Position numbers and translations under genes: made by a program. The notes below the pieces were generated by a model. It made no database searches, was not told the DNA's origin, and saw only the letters and a list, made by a program, of their open reading frames with translations. A stretch of 64,000 nucleotides of DNA from Globodera rostochiensis (taxonomy: Eukaryota > Nematoda > Chromadorea > Rhabditida > Heteroderidae): assembly GCA_018350325.1 (NCBI GenBank), contig JAEVLN010000034.1, positions 124,001-188,000 on the forward strand. Direction: 5' to 3'. How positions within the stretch are numbered: position 1 is the stretch's first letter; each line of letters starts with the position of its first letter. Of the stretch, positions 10,701-24,200 are shown piece after piece.

Positions 10701-13700
10701 AATTTTCTGAAGAATTTCGCCAATTTTTCATTTAAAAAATGTTTTTTTTTAGATTTTCAGGGGAATGGGCGGGGAAATGCATTTTTTTTTGTTGTTACAT
10801 AAAAATGACATAAAATATATATAATTTTGATTATTTCGGCACACCTGCCTCTCCACGCATCGCTTCTCAATGACACGCATCGCGTCGGGCGGTTGCTGCA
10901 CGCTCAACATGACGGCACCCGGTTTGGCAATGCCGGCCTTGTTCCACGCAATTTCCGGCAACGTGTCACCGAGCACCCTTTTTTTGAGATGGAAAATGAG
11001 GGAAATTCTCGAACAAACTTTTTTAACTAATGACCGGCCTCGGGATCGGGACCCGGGTCCGGGCTCGGCTTTTTTTGCCAAGATCCCGCCCCGTTCGGAC
11101 ATTTTTTTCTTCTCTAAAAGGCCCAGAATCGCCAGAGACTCTTTTCACTTTCACCAAACGATCGGACGACTTTGGTACCGAAACAAATTTGAATGTCAAT
11201 CGAAATTTGGCCAAAATTGTATAAATAATTCGTCCAATCAATGCTTTAGACAGAGTAGGCCGGAAGCGGGACAATTGCGAAAACCGGGACCGAGACCGGG
11301 ACCAAATTTGATCCCGGACAAAAAAACCGGGACAAAAGTAAAGATTTTCGGAGACTTGCGAAAAAACCGGGACCATTTATAACAGAGCTTGGAAAAAACC
11401 GGGGGCCAACATTTCAGTCCCAGAGTGTGGACACTTCAGTACTGGTCCCGTACAACCCTAATTTAAACAAGGTACCACCGCACCTCCCCCAAAATGTTCG
11501 AACTGTCTCTGAACTTGGAAAATTTAAAATTCTTCAAATTTTCAAAAATTAAAAATTGTAAATGAAGCGTCGCGCATAAAAATGAATGTTTGGAAAACAA
11601 CAAAAAATTGTGTCCCCACACTCCAAATTTTCACAAAAAGTGAATGTGAAGTAGAGAAAGGACCGATCGAGATTCTCGATCGAAATCTCGATCGAACGAA
11701 TTTTTTTCGAGATCTTCGAGATTTTTCGAGATTCTCGATCGTAATCTCGATCGGTCCTCAAGTCCTTTCTCTAATGTGAAGCGTTGGCATAAAAACTAAT
11801 TTTAATTTGTGTTTTTGTTTTGTGTCCCCACTTTGTGTGGTCCAAGTCCAAAGTGTTGATGGCACACACAACCGGCCGTCGCACAACATTGGTACAGTCG
11901 TATTGACCTCGAACAAAACGAAAACATTTTTTTTGGACAAAAACAAAAAAACAAAAACAAAAAAAGGATTTTTACCGCCGATTCCCACCTCCACAATGGC
12001 CACATCAACGCGTTCATCACAAAATATGCGGAAGGCGAGCAAAGTGAGAAATTTGAAATAGGCCGGCATGCATTGGACCTTTTTGCAAAATTTGAATAAT
12101 TTAAAACAAAAACAAAAAAGTTTGTTTAGCGGTAGTACGGGACCGGGACCCGTACTGAAAATGTTCTATTTTTTCCATTTTGGTACTGAAATTTTGATCT
12201 TGGTTTTTTAAAGGCGGGATGACATTTCGTCGACGCGACATTTCGTCGACAAAGACAAAACGACACTTCGTCGACACGACATCCGAGCTCGGATTCATGA
12301 TCTACGCATGATTTTACCTTAGGAAACACGCATTTAAAAATTTGGCGAAATTCCAGTCGACGAAGTGTCGTTTTTGGCTTAGTCGACGAAATGTCGGCAC
12401 CCCTTTTTAAATTCTTCCAAAACTCCCTTATAATAATGCCGGTTTTACCAATCATAATAATGCCGGTTTTACCAATCTCTTTTTTTTGTCATAAACCGAG
12501 ACCAAATTTATTCCCGGGTTTTCCCAAAAATCCCGGTCCCGTACCCTCATGTTTTATTTAAAGCCCAAATGCTCAATAAACAAAAATTGGATGGAGCAAA
12601 AAAAACAACGCAAATCCACCGAATCAAAATTGTGCAACAATTTCGAAAAAAGAAATGTTTATTTAGTCTGCACAATGCAACGCAGAAACAAAATTGAATG
12701 AAAAACTGCAAAAAAAAAAAAAAATTTTTTTTTTCAAAAAATTGTTCGAATTTGGGTTCGGGGTTGTCCGAATGGAAGTTAGATTCGGACACTACGACCC
12801 AAAAACTCCTAGAAAAACCTTTTTAAATAAAATGGCCACCTCTTTTTGATGCTCAAAAATTGCGTCGTAAACGCGCGAGAATTGTTGAGTGAACGTGCGC
12901 TTTGAAATTGGCCGTCCATCAATGCGAATTCGTTCACGGACATGCACCAAATGCGGCGAGCTGAAACAGCGGGAAGAATAGGACATTTTTGTTAAATTAC
13001 AAATTCTTAAAATAAAAAAATTTTGTAGAAAAATCTTAATCGCGCGACCTCTGTGGGAAGAGAGGGTTCGGGATTTAGTAAAATTGGATAAAACAGAGTC
13101 ACATTCGGTTTCCTAGCCTCCAAAAAAATCCGAAATTTTTTCGGTTGGTATACCCCGGAATCGGTAGTAAATACTGTACCGTCCCGAACACTACTGTAGG
13201 GATCGAAATTTTCTGGACTACTCGGGGATTTGTTGACCCGGGCTCGGTCCGAGTCAGCCGGGCCAGAATTTTTCAAAATTCCAATCTCTGATCACTACAA
13301 AAAAAATCCCTAATTTTGTCCACCTGTAAAAACCGGTTTTGTAGCCGAATGAGCGCAAAATGGACTCCAAAAAAGCGGCAGTTGAACCTGAAAAAATTTG
13401 TTTTTTCGTAAAATTTTTTTTCCAATGGCTTTTCCAAGCAGCACCTTTGCCCTTTGTGCCGGTAATGTGCACGACATTTAGACGGTCAATGTCGTCTAAC
13501 TAAAATTCTCTTTTTTTTCAAAATTTAAAGTTTTAAATTCATTGGGTTTCAAAAAAAAACACCGAAATTCCGATCATTTCCAAAAATTCTCGGGTCTCTT
13601 GCAGTTTCCATTCAGGCCTGCTTTCTTGCTGATTTCTTGCCAATGCCAATGTTTGCGCGTTGCTTTGCAGAAAATTCAGTCGAGTGATGGCCTTCTGAAT

Positions 13701-13775
13701 TTTTGGAAAAAAAAAAAAACTTTTTTTTTTTGTTTTGAATGCCTCGTAAAGCGTTTGCTCCTCATTACTGCACAT
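7720..13775 (-). CDS. FPGS: Folylpolyglutamate synthase
   Basis: It adds gamma-linked glutamates to folates, using ATP, so that they are retained in cytosol and mitochondria. Fifteen exons join in one frame to 536 aa: 13775-13743, 13694-13563, 13499-13445, 13387-13324, 12960-12840, 12078-11976, 11907-11832, 10977-10845, 10548-10389, 10338-10174, 10042-9930, 9155-9024, 8828-8676, 8358-8236, 7767-7720. Visible motifs are the P-loop [10 protein letters not shown] (residues 66-75, split by an intron), [57 protein letters not shown] (374-380, start of the C-terminal domain), [10 protein letters not shown], and VTGSLHL near the end. Residues encoded by 10338-10174 include an Asn/Ser-rich insert. 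The introns after 13743 and 9930 start with GC; the latter is forced by an in-frame stop. The start is the first in-frame Met. A 61-bp intron (13889-13829) precedes it, so a 5' UTR exon or a longer N-terminus is possible. Confidence 0.95.
9394..9762. mobile_element. TIR-bounded element in a folylpolyglutamate synthase intron
   Basis: Perfect 14-bp terminal inverted repeats CAGGGCTCTCAGAT lie at 9394-9407 and 9749-9762. Inside are ATGCC(A)TATTTTT-like repeats and a copy of the GGCGGCGCC...GCACCGCC hairpin core at 9581-9606. No coding capacity, so a non-autonomous element. Confidence 0.7.
9581..9606. repeat. GC-rich hairpin core repeat (reference copy)
   Basis: TCGGCGGCGCCTATCGGCAC followed by CGCCGA is an imperfect palindrome with a short loop. 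Related cores occur at 4663-4686, 14875-14900, 16021-16041, 25053-25079, 42444-42470, 47173-47190, 47668-47686, 61969-61994, 62131-62150 and near 36932-36950, with duplicates of two of them in unit B. Most are flanked on one side by AATTTGTTAAGAGATTT-like sequence. Confidence 0.8.
11653..11772. repeat. Self-complementary GATCGAGA element
   Basis: Bounded by AGAGAAAGGA and its inverse at 11653-11662 and 11763-11772. The interior is built almost entirely of ATCTCGATCG-type palindromic units. Related copies occur near 18400-18520, 22480-22530, 33125-33270, 35960-36015 and 38170-38230. Confidence 0.65.
12221..12395. mobile_element. Small foldback element with GACATTTCGTCGAC ends
   Basis: The left end has three units of GACATTTCGTCGAC or GACACTTCGTCGAC, and the right end has two in inverted orientation, around a core of about 90 bp. 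It sits in a folylpolyglutamate synthase intron. The monomer resembles those of the foldback elements at 1891-2643 and 26150-26748. Confidence 0.7.
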
Positions 13776-14094
13776 CTCAAAGGACTTTCGATGGGCGCCA
13801 AATGCAGAATAAGTCCGACGGAGAAAGGCTGAAAACCAAAATTAATTTTCCAAATTTTTAAAGCATTCAAATTCAAAAAATTTGCTTACGAAAATGCTCG
13901 AGTAAGGACCTAGTTCAGAAAACCAGTAAATCCGGTTCAGGATGGAATTAGAGCTTGGGAGTATTTTTTGGTCGGGTCCAAACAGCTTCAGTGGGGAGGC
14001 ATTAAACTTAGAATTTTTGGCAAGAAAAAAAAATTCAGGCCTGGCTGGGTCCAGACCATGTTCAGGCTTAGGTAATTTATTGGAACATGGACAC

Positions 14095-14405
14095 CAAAAA
14101 GAGAAAAAATCTGTTCAGACCGGTTACACAGCACTCAAGGAGTTCAATGTGTTCAAAGAACATTTAGGTAATTCAAAAACAGGAAAAAACACTGTTCAAA
14201 CCGGTTACACAGCACTCAAGGAGTTCAATGTGTTCAAAGAACATTTAGGTAATTCAAAAACTAGGAAAAAAAACTGGTCAAACCGGTTACACAGCACTCA
14301 AGGAGTTCAGTGTGTTCAAAGAACATTTAGCTAATTCAAAAACAGGAAAAAAAACTGTTCAAACCGGTTACACAGCACTCAAGGAGTTCAGTGTGTCAAA
14401 GAACA
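14095..14405. repeat. About 80-bp tandem repeat, four copies
   Basis: Units contain ACCGGTTACACAGCACTCAA followed by GGAGTTCA(A/G)TGTG and CATTTAG(G/C)TAATTC. Copies differ by a few substitutions and small indels, and the last one is truncated. Confidence 0.9.
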
Positions 14406-16774
14406 GTTTTTCAAAAAAAAAAATCACACATAAATTACATATTTATTACTCAATGAAAACGAATGGGGGAAAAAGGGTGTGTTCTATCCCCCCCCCCCTA
14501 TCGATTCTCCGAATGAAGAATGAATGGTTGACACAAAAAGCATTTTACTAATTCACATCGTCAGTTTGTTGAGCAGACAGTCGTTTCCCCCCTATTCTTT
14601 ACAATACATAAGTAGTATGTAGTTGTGGACCAAACTGAGGCTGACCAATTGTGGGAAGCAGCAGGCTTGCAGCGAGTAGGGGGGAAAATGTTGGGTTGGA
14701 AAAAAACAACTTCGGGTACACCTAGTTTGTCGCGTTTTTGAAAACCCGGATGTTCGAGTAACCCTGCATGGGAGCTGGGCAAAAATTCTGGATCGGGTTG
14801 AATAGTCCAAAAAAGAACCTTGAGGGAATTGGGTCTCGGGAGCGATAAAACCGGGGTTCGGATGCAAAATTTTCCGACGGCGCCTATCGGCGTTGTCGGA
14901 CCCTCCAATTGTATATCAGAAATTTATCGCAAAGTGCCCGCCAAAAAAAATTTCAAAAAATTCTTAGTTTAAAAATTTTCAAAATTTTTCCCGTTCCCGC
15001 GGGATTTCCCGTTAAAAATTAAACGGGATTTCTACGGGAACGGGAAAAAGACGGGATTCCCGTTCGGGATTCCCGTCCCGTTCTTTTTGAAAACCCCGTT
15101 CCCGTTCCCGGAAATTTTTTTTTACCGGGCTCTAGTCCAGGGCCGTAGCCAGAAAAAATTTTTGGAGGGGGAATTTGAACCATCTGAGCGCGGCGCTCAA
15201 ATGGCTTTCCCATTTGAGCGCCAAGGTATTTTATTTGAAGGAATTTTCAAAAAAGTTTAAAAATGCAATTTTTTTTTTGATTTTTGATGGCAATTTGTTA
15301 AAAAATTGGTCAAAAAATTATAAAAGTGCAAAACAAAAGGGTCCCCCCTCTTGTTTTTTTTTCTAAAATTCATTTTGGCCCTGATTTTGTCAATCAAAAT
15401 TTTCAGAATTCAGACTCATTAGGGTTCAAAAACGATTGGCCGGCCCAGTCCTGAGGTTCAATTTTCACAACGGCAGGGGGGGGCAAATGCCACCACCACC
15501 ACCACCACCGTTTTGCATCCAAAAACAGCAACAATAAACGGACCAAGCGGAGGTCGATAACGACGACGACAACACCAACACGTTCTGCTGGTGCTGCTGC
15601 TGCTGATGATGTCGATTGGAAAATGTAAAAATACGCGGAATGCGAACGCCGCCGCCGCCGCCGCCTCCGTTGGAACGCGCATCATTTTATGAGATGATGA
15701 TGACCTTCATTATTACAACAAATTATCAATAAATGAATGCCCCCCCCCCCATAATATTCAGTTTATTTACCTAAACCGTTCGTTTTTTCCCGTTGTTTGA
15801 TGAGCAAAATGATGGGGCGTAATAAATTGGAAAATTTTTTTTTTGCTAAAAAAAAATACATACTGGAAAAAAAGGTGCCGGGGATTTAACGGGAGTCCCC
15901 CGCGAGAGCTTTGAAAATTTTAAAATTTAAATAAAACTGGCCAATTGACAAAAATGATGCTTTTGATAAAAATTCAATATTTTTAGAAGAACAGAAACAT
16001 TTTTTGGGGCTGGCTTCGAGGGTGCCGATAGGACGCGGCCGTTAAAAAATGTTTGAAATTTTAACGGTTTTTGTCCAAAAATTCTTAAAAATTTTGGACA
16101 TTTCGCCAGTGAATCATTTCCGGGAGAGCGGGAGTTCAAAATTTACCGGGAACAGAAGCGAGACTAATAAAGTTTTTGATCGGTTTTGTCAAAAAACAAC
16201 GGAGGACGAGTTTTTGTGTTATTTGGAATATTAGAATTATTCGAATAATCCCTAACATTATTTTGAAAAGATTCAAATAATACGAGGATTTAGTATTATT
16301 TGAATACCTTCACAAAGTTCGGATTTTACTGGTAAAATTTGAAATCGTATTTTTGAAACAATTAAGAAAAACGGTACTTTCAAATTTACAAGTAAAATTC
16401 GAAGAATCTTAGAGTTTAAAAAGAATTTTTAATATTTTTCAAACAATACTAACTCCTAGTATTACTTGAATATGTTCATAATTTGCAAAAATAATACACC
16501 GACACATACAATTATATTAACAAAAATAGTGGTGCTGCTGGGACTGCACACACACCTCATCAAAAATCCCTAACGTACACAAATTTATTTGCCATCAAAT
16601 TTATTCCCAAAAAATGATAAGCGATCGAACGAGTGCATATATTATGTTATTGTTAGCATTATTACATATGTATGTATGTAGCATAATTAATCATCATCAT
16701 TATCATTCAAAATGAGAAGAAAATTGCACAAAAATTTGATGAAGAATAGTAAATGGTAAAACTTTTGGGCGCTT

Positions 16775-16780
16775 TTTATT
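16775..16780 (-). terminator. Candidate polyadenylation signal of alpha-spectrin
   Basis: AATAAA on the minus strand, about 205 bp downstream of the alpha-spectrin stop codon at 16984. Confidence 0.4.
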
Positions 16781-16983
16781 ATTAATATGTATGTAAAAAA
16801 CAAAAACAAAAATGAAGCGCGGTTTTCGACCTAATTATAGCAAATTAGTGACAATTAAAGTGATGGTGCGGAACAAAAAGAGTTTTTTGTGACTGAAAAC
16901 AGAACAATGAATATGAAATGAGATTGGACACAAATTGCACACTGATCAGTGTGTGGAGTGTGTTTGTTGGTGATCAAAATCAA

Positions 16984-18212
16984 TCAATTCATGAACACGG
17001 ACTGCACGAACTGCTCGAAGTCGAGCGCACCCGCAATGGTGCGGCCAGACGCCGCGTCCACGTACGGCTTCATTCGATTGATGCAATAGTCCGCCTGCTC
17101 TGGCGTCAAATTCTGCAAAATGTTTCGAATTCAATCAAAATATCAAAGCAGAAGAGATTCCGATCGAATATTTGCCATGATCAGAGGAGTCGAATATTGC
17201 CATGATCAGAGGAGATTCCGATCAAATATTTTCCATGATCTGAGGAGATTCCGATCAAATATTTTCCATGATCAGAGGAGATTCCGATCGAATTTGCCAA
17301 ACGAATATTAAAAAACTAATAAGTATTAACGAATTCTTGAATTAGTGACTTAAAATCTTAAAAAAAGGTTCTATTTTGGCATTTTTGTATATTTAAATTG
17401 ATTTTGAGTTATTAAAAATATGTAAATCACCGCAAAAAGCTCCTCGGCAATCACATATGGACGGAACTCTTTGCTGAGCGCGCGGAACGCCATCTCAATC
17501 TCCTCACTGGACCGCACATTCTCCGTCTCTTTGTTGATCATGAACGCCATGAACTCTTGCAATGTGACATAACCGTCGCTGAAAGATCGCATTTTACGGT
17601 TGGTCACCGACCCCTCGGGGGCGGGAAAGTCGGGGGTCGGGGAGGCCGAGGTTGGCAATGTCGGGGATCGGGGACGACCCCCCCCCCCCCATTTTTTTGG
17701 GCTCGGGGTCGGGGGTCGGGGACCAACACCCTAATCGCAATCAATCCCGAAATCAAAAATAAAAAAAAGCGGGCCGTGATCCCGAATTCAATCCCCGGCG
17801 GGATTCCCAAGAAAATCCCGACGGAGATGCCAAAATTTACTTTTCTTTAGTTTTTTCGGTTTTTTTCTGGTTTTTTATTTGATCTCATTTTTGTTCATGT
17901 CCTGTCCGTCATGAACTGCTTGCCGACTACTGACTGACTGACTGACCGGTTCGGGTCCACCAAGTCCAGAATGCGCTGGAACTCGGGCTCCGGTTGGCCC
18001 TCGTCCACCATCGGAAGATCGTAGCCCAGAGCGCGTAGACAGCTCTAAAATTAGCCAAGTACATTTCATAAACACTGAGCAAGAAAGAAGTTCAACAAGT
18101 TCACCTTAAATTGTTGATGATCAAGTCGGCCCAACTTTTCGCGATCAAAGTGCCGGAACATCATGGAGAATTCGCGCAACGCCTCCTCACTGACGCCGGA
18201 TTGGTTGCGTGC
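16984..18212 (-). other. Alpha-spectrin C-terminal calmodulin-like EF-hand domain
   Basis: Encoded by the last four exons, residues 2275-2434. The first loop reads [12 protein letters not shown] (from residue 2297), where the usual acidic twelfth position is Gln. The second is canonical, [12 protein letters not shown] (from residue 2340). A Ca-independent EF pair follows ([16 protein letters not shown] and the conserved C-terminal helix [10 protein letters not shown]). In spectrins this domain lies by the actin-binding end of beta-spectrin. Confidence 0.9.
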
Positions 18213-21200
18213 CTATAAGGGCAGCAAGCAATTTAGTTGTTTTTTAGACCAAATGAGAGATTTATAAAGTAAAAAAGATAAACAAAATGGTAACCCCCGG
18301 GAGGGACTCGAAACCCACGACATTCAACCAATTTTCCACTGAGCTACCGGGCCTTCGCCTTCTTTGTGGATGATCTTTTGGCCCCCGCCCGAGGCGTTTT
18401 AACTAGAGCACGGGCCGCCCGAAATTCGCGATCAAAATCTCGATCGACAAAATTTTGGCTCGACCGAAAATATTTAGAGATCCGAGATTTTCGAGTTTTA
18501 AGACCGTCCACGCGTCCAACGAGCGCGAAATCACTCTCTCCCTTCCATTGCAATAAAAAGTCAAATTGCCTGGATTTGCTGCTCCAGGTTGTGCTGCATT
18601 CGCATCGCCAGCTGATCAAGCTGATCCCATGCCTGCGCCAAGCCGACAGTGGAATGCTCTGAGATCAATCAAGTAAAGGACTTTTCTTAAATTTGGTGGG
18701 GTGGGGGGGGGGATCGAAAATATTGGCACGCATTTTCAGCATTCCTATCCACCCGCACCTGTGTATCTGTTGTCCAAGATCAGATGCTCTTCAAGCAGTG
18801 CACCCAAATCCTCGACCTTCTTCAGCTTGGCACGCTGTGCCTTGATGTCCTGTGCCTTTCGGCGAATTGTGTCCAATTGTTGTTCTTAAATGGACAAAAA
18901 AATATATATTATTGAATGAAGTTCGGCGTTTGGGAGTCTAACAACAAAGGCGGAACGGTGGTGTTGCGTAAAGAGAATCAGGTTTTCTGGCACACGCATC
19001 AGATATTGTTGATTCATTCGCTGGTTCGTGCCAAAACCCGTTAAGCCCATTGGCTCTCGTGCCAAAACCCGTTAAACCCATTGGCTCTCGTGCCAAAACC
19101 CGTTAAACCCATTGGCTCTCGTGCCATAACCCGTTAAACCCATTGGCTCTCGTGCCATAACCCGTTAAACCCATTGGCTCTTGTGCCATAACCCGTTAAA
19201 CCCATTGGCTCTCGTGCCAAAACCCGTTAAACCCATTGGCTCTCGTGCCAAAACCCGTTAATCCATTGGCTCGTGCCAAAACCCGTTAAACCCATTGGCT
19301 CTCGTGCCAAACCCCGTTAAACCCATTGGCTCTCGTGCCAAAACCCGTTAAACCCATTGGCTCTCGTGCCAAAACCCGTTAAACCCATTGGCTCTCGTGC
19401 CAAACCCCGTTAAACCCATTGGCTCTCGTGCCAAAACCCGTTAAACCCATTGGCTCTCGTGCCAAAACCCGTTAATCCATTGGCTTGTGTCAAAACCCGT
19501 TAAAAGGCATCGGCTCGTACGGGTTTCAGATCGGGACGAGCGCCAAAAAAACTCGCTTTGATCCCGGTTTCAGGGTCAAAAAATGTGCCGGGGTGTTTCG
19601 GAGACAAAACTTCCCCCCCCCCCTCCCCCCAGGCGCCAAAACCGACCCAACGATCCGCTGGCCTCCATCATTTCGCCCCGCGTGTCGCCCAACCACTGGT
19701 GGAAGTCGTTGGCCTGACGAGCAAACTCGCGCCTCAGCTTGTCATTGTCCTCCTGGCGTCTGTGCTCCTTTTGCAGCTCCAACTCGCGCTCTTTGATGAT
19801 CTGTACAAAAAAAAAAAGAAAAAAATTATGATCCGATGACACGTGATTAAAAGATTCGCCCGCACTTCATGATCTGATCGTTTCAAAGTTGCGGACTGAT
19901 CAAAACTGATCGGAATAAAAGTGCGGCCAGATCAGAATTGATGTGGTCATAATCTGATCAGAATAAAACTGATTTAATCATACGATCAAAACTGATTGTT
20001 TTGATCACATGATCTGAGCAGATCGCAACAAAACAATCAAATCAGAAATCAAGAGCATTTTACGGATCATGGAAACAAACACATAGCGACAAAAACAATC
20101 AAAAACACATCACACACCTTCTGCAAGTTTTGCCATGTCTCGGACAGCGCCTCGATGGTGAACCAGGTGTACGGGTTGGGCCCAACATTGTACGATTTGA
20201 TCTGGCGGTCCAACTCTTGCAGCTGACGGAAATCGTCCTCCGCGCCCACCAGCGACTTTTGGAACTCCGTGTGGGCCTCGCGCAGAGCTGTGAAACAATT
20301 TAATTTATTTGAATACTTTTTCTTTTATTTAAAAAAAAATCTAAAAATCATGCAATTTAAAAAAATATTATTTTTAATTAAAATAAATAATTAAACTAAA
20401 TTAATCAAATTTTAGTTTAATAAAATTAAACCAAAACAATAAATACACAAATTCAATCAAAGATAATTTTATAAAGCACCTAAAAATAATATTCATTTAA
20501 ATTTAATAATTCAGTAAACGAAAATTGAATATTAATTGATTTAAATTATTTTTGTTACATTTAAATTTACTACTTTTTGTGCACAAATAGGTGGTATATT
20601 TTATAAAAATTGTTTTCTTTATTTAAATGTTACCGCGAATTTCCTCCAACGAGTTGCACCGCACCGGGTCCGTGAGGTCCTCCTCGGCATTCTCGAACCA
20701 CGAATTGAAAGCGGACGCTTTCTTCGCAAAAGTCAGATACTGTCAAAGAAAAAGCCATGTTCATTCATTCAGTCCAGGGGAGTCATTTTTCATTATTATT
20801 TTATTTGTTTAAGCCCGTGCCACATCCCCCCCCCCTTAGCGTGTGCCACAGGGCTGGGCAAAATTTCGGATTTCGGGTTTCGAATTTCGGTTTTTATTTT
20901 CCGATTTCGGGGGTTTTTTGGCCGTTTCGGATCTCGGGTTTCGAATTTCGGTTTTTATTTTCCGATTTCGGGGTTTTTTTGGCCGTTTCGGATCTCGGGT
21001 TTCGAATTTCGGTTTTTATTTTCCGATTTTGCCCATCCCTGGTGTGCCACCCCCCGTAATTAACCAAGTCGTTGTCCTAAAGGCGCCGGCAATAAAAATA
21101 TGGCCAAATTTTTTTTCTTAAGAATTTCTTTGGTTTTTGAAGGGTTTATGGCCCGCCATCGCCTCGCCATGCCCGCCCCGTTCAACAATTTTTGAGGTCC

Positions 21201-24200
21201 CCCCCCCTCCATCTCATCATCAATCAAGATTGGGGCAATAACTTGCTTCAACCTTAACCGATTCAGAAATACTTAAAGCCAATCAAAAGATCTCGACGAG
21301 TTGAGAAGCTAACATTAAGTGCCCGATCTTGATTGGTGATGAGTTGGGAAGTGATGAGATGGGTTGGCACCCAATCTTTGCTGCTGACTGACCAAGTCCT
21401 CAATGTTCTTGAAGTGCGCCTGCGCCTCCGTCAACTTCTTGCGTCGTTCCAACGAGTTCATCAACAGTTGCTGCCAGCGTTGAATTACCGCTTGGTGGCG
21501 CTGTTCAATTGCTGCGGACTGTTCATGTTCCGCCTCCAGCAACTGGTCCTTCAGCTCGGTGACACGCTGAATGCCTTCGTGCTGAACAAAACAAAAACAT
21601 GGCACAATTTTAAGGGCACTTTTAAGCAAAAAATTGTGCCTCAAAATTGTTCAGCCCGTTGTCAAAGGTGTCCTGTTTGTTCAGCAACAATTGCACGGAC
21701 GACAAATCGCGTCCAAAGTCGATGGAGCGCACGTGCGGCTCCTTGTCCCCAATCCAACTCTCCACCACGTCACATTTCCACATAAACTAAAACAACACAA
21801 AAAACATTTTGAGGTATTCTGGGGATCATCACAACATCTCCATAGTGGGGGTCAAGCAAGAACTGCTGCCTGATCTGAGCCCCCCTCCCCCCCCCCCCCC
21901 CCTCCCCTCACTATGCTTGCTTAGATCATGAACGAACTGGAGCCCCCGAATTTGGTCATGTCCGATCGATCGACCGAATGACTGGCTGTTCATTCGTCTT
22001 GACCTTTGCTTGGACCATGAACAAACTGGTTTTTGGTTTGATCAATCGATGGAGCGATTGACCTGACCGGTCAAGACTTGATCCCCTAATGCATGCTTGG
22101 ACAACATGAACGAACTGCCTCCCCTCGCCCCGAATTTGGTTTTCATTTTCAATCAATCAATCGATGGGATCTACCGCTGGAACCCCAGACTTTGGCCATG
22201 TTCGTTCGATCGATCGATCGATTGACCAAACGAGCAATTGGATCATCATGTTTAGTGACCATCAGGGAGGACAACAAACTGTGCACCTGCATGTACGCGT
22301 TGTTGTCTCGCAACTTTTGAAGGCGTCGAACAGCCAACTCCTTGACCAAGATCAGATGCTTTACCAACTGTTCCATGCGCGTGCCGATGTTTTTTGCGTG
22401 ATGATTGCCCGCATTGATCAGCTGTCAGAATCAGTCAATCAGAGTGATTTGGACAAAACACAAAAATTTGATCACTAGAGATGTGGACAATCGAGAGTCT
22501 CGATCGGTCCTCAACTCATTTCTTTCTCTCTATTGATCACCACCCACCACACGCACACCTCTTCGCCCTGACGTTGCAGCTCGTCAATGCGTTGCTGGTG
22601 CATCTGCAGGTCCACCTCGAACGTGTCGTGCTTCTTCAACAGTCCCTGAACAGCGGCCATGTTTTCGCCGACGTTGGGAGAGCTGAGGATTTGTTGCTTC
22701 TCGTTCAGCCAGGCCTCCTCCTCCTCCACACGGCCAATGAAGTTTTGGAATTCCTCACTGGAAAAGACGAAAATTTTAAAAACATTAATTAGGAATATAT
22801 TTTTATCAAAATTTTATTCTCGCAAAAAAAGACGCAATTACCTATATTATATTTTAACAATTAAATTGATCTTTTCAAAAAAGCAAATTAAGATTATTAA
22901 CAAATTAGGTAAATAAATTTCAAAGAAAAATTCGGGGTTCAAAGGTCGAGGATCGGGAAACAACAATCGGGGATTGATCTAAAATTGTCGGGGTTTCCGG
23001 GGTCGGGGAGCAACAAAATGTTCGAAGTCGGGGTTGCTTGATCCAAAATTGTCGGGGATTGGGGTCGGGGTTTTTGGGGTGTCGGGGTTTTCGGGGTGTC
23101 GGGGTTTTCGGGGTGTCGGGGTTTTCGGGGTGTCGGGGTTTTCGGGGTGTCGGGGTTTTCGGGGTGTCGGGGTTTCCGGCAGGTCGGGGGGGGGGGGGTC
23201 GGGGTTTCCGGAGGGTCGGAGTTTCCGGGGAGTCGGGGTTTCCGGAGGGTCGGAGTTTCCGGGGAGTCGGGGTTTTCGGGGTGTCGGGGTTTTCGGGTTT
23301 TCGGGGGGTCGGGGTTTCCGGCAGGTCGGGGGGGGGGTCAGGGTTTCCGGAGGGTCGGAGTTTCCGGGGAGTCGGGGTTTTCGGGGTGTCGGGGTTTCCG
23401 GCAGGTCGGGGGGGGGTCGGGGTTTCCGGAGGGTCGGAGTTTCCGGGGAGTCGGGGTTTCCGGAGGGTCGGAGTTTCCGGGGAGTCGGGGTTTTCGGGGT
23501 GTCGGGGTTTTCGGGGGGTCGGGGTTTCCGGCAGGTCGGGGGGGGGGTCAGGGTTTCCGGAGGGTCGGAGTTTCCGGGGAGTCGGGGTTTTCGGGGTGTC
23601 GGGGTTTCCGGCAGGTCGGGGGGGGGGGGGTCGGGGTTTCCGGAGGGTCGGAGTTTCCGGGGAGTCGGGGTTTCCGGAGGGTCGGAGTTTCCGGGGAGTC
23701 GGGGTTTTCGGGGTGTCGGGGTTTTCGGGTTTTCGGGGGGTCGGGGTTTCCGGCAGGTCGGGGGGGGGGTCAGGGTTTCCGGAGGGTCGGAGTTTCCGGG
23801 GAGTCGGGGTTTTCGGGGTGTCGGGGTTTCCGGCAGGTCGGGGGGGGGTCGGGGTTTCCGGAGGGTCGGAGTTTCCGGGGAGTCGGGGTTTCCGGAGGGT
23901 CGGAGTTTCCGGGGAGTCGGGGTTTTCGGGGTGTCGGGGTTTTCGGGGGGTCGGGGTTTCCGGCAGGTCGGGGGGGGGGGGTCAGGGTTTCCGGAGGGTC
24001 GGAGTTTCCGGGGAGTCGGGGTTTTCGGGGTGTCGGGGTTTCCGGCAGGTCGGGGGGGGGGGGGGTCGGGGTTTCCGGAGGGTCGGAGTTTCCGGGGAGT
24101 CGGGGTTTCCGGAGGGTCGGAGTTTCCGGGGAGTCGGGGTTTTCGGGGTGTCGGGGTTTTCGGGTTTTCGGGGGGTCGGGGTTTCCGGCAGGTCGGGGGG

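Larger units (their letters stand above)
13829..16983. other. Intergenic region between folylpolyglutamate synthase and alpha-spectrin
   Basis: No supported gene. Contents are a four-copy 70-85 bp tandem repeat (14095-14405), a GC hairpin core (14875-14900), a self-complementary CGGGATTCCCG-rich block (14990-15130), trinucleotide runs (15489-15512, 15590-15665), another hairpin core (16021-16041) and AT-rich sequence with a TATG microsatellite (16665-16681). Confidence 0.5.

Noticed and set aside
19025..19510. CRISPR-like regular array
   Set aside because: Units are contiguous with no unique spacers, and the genome is eukaryotic; it is a satellite.
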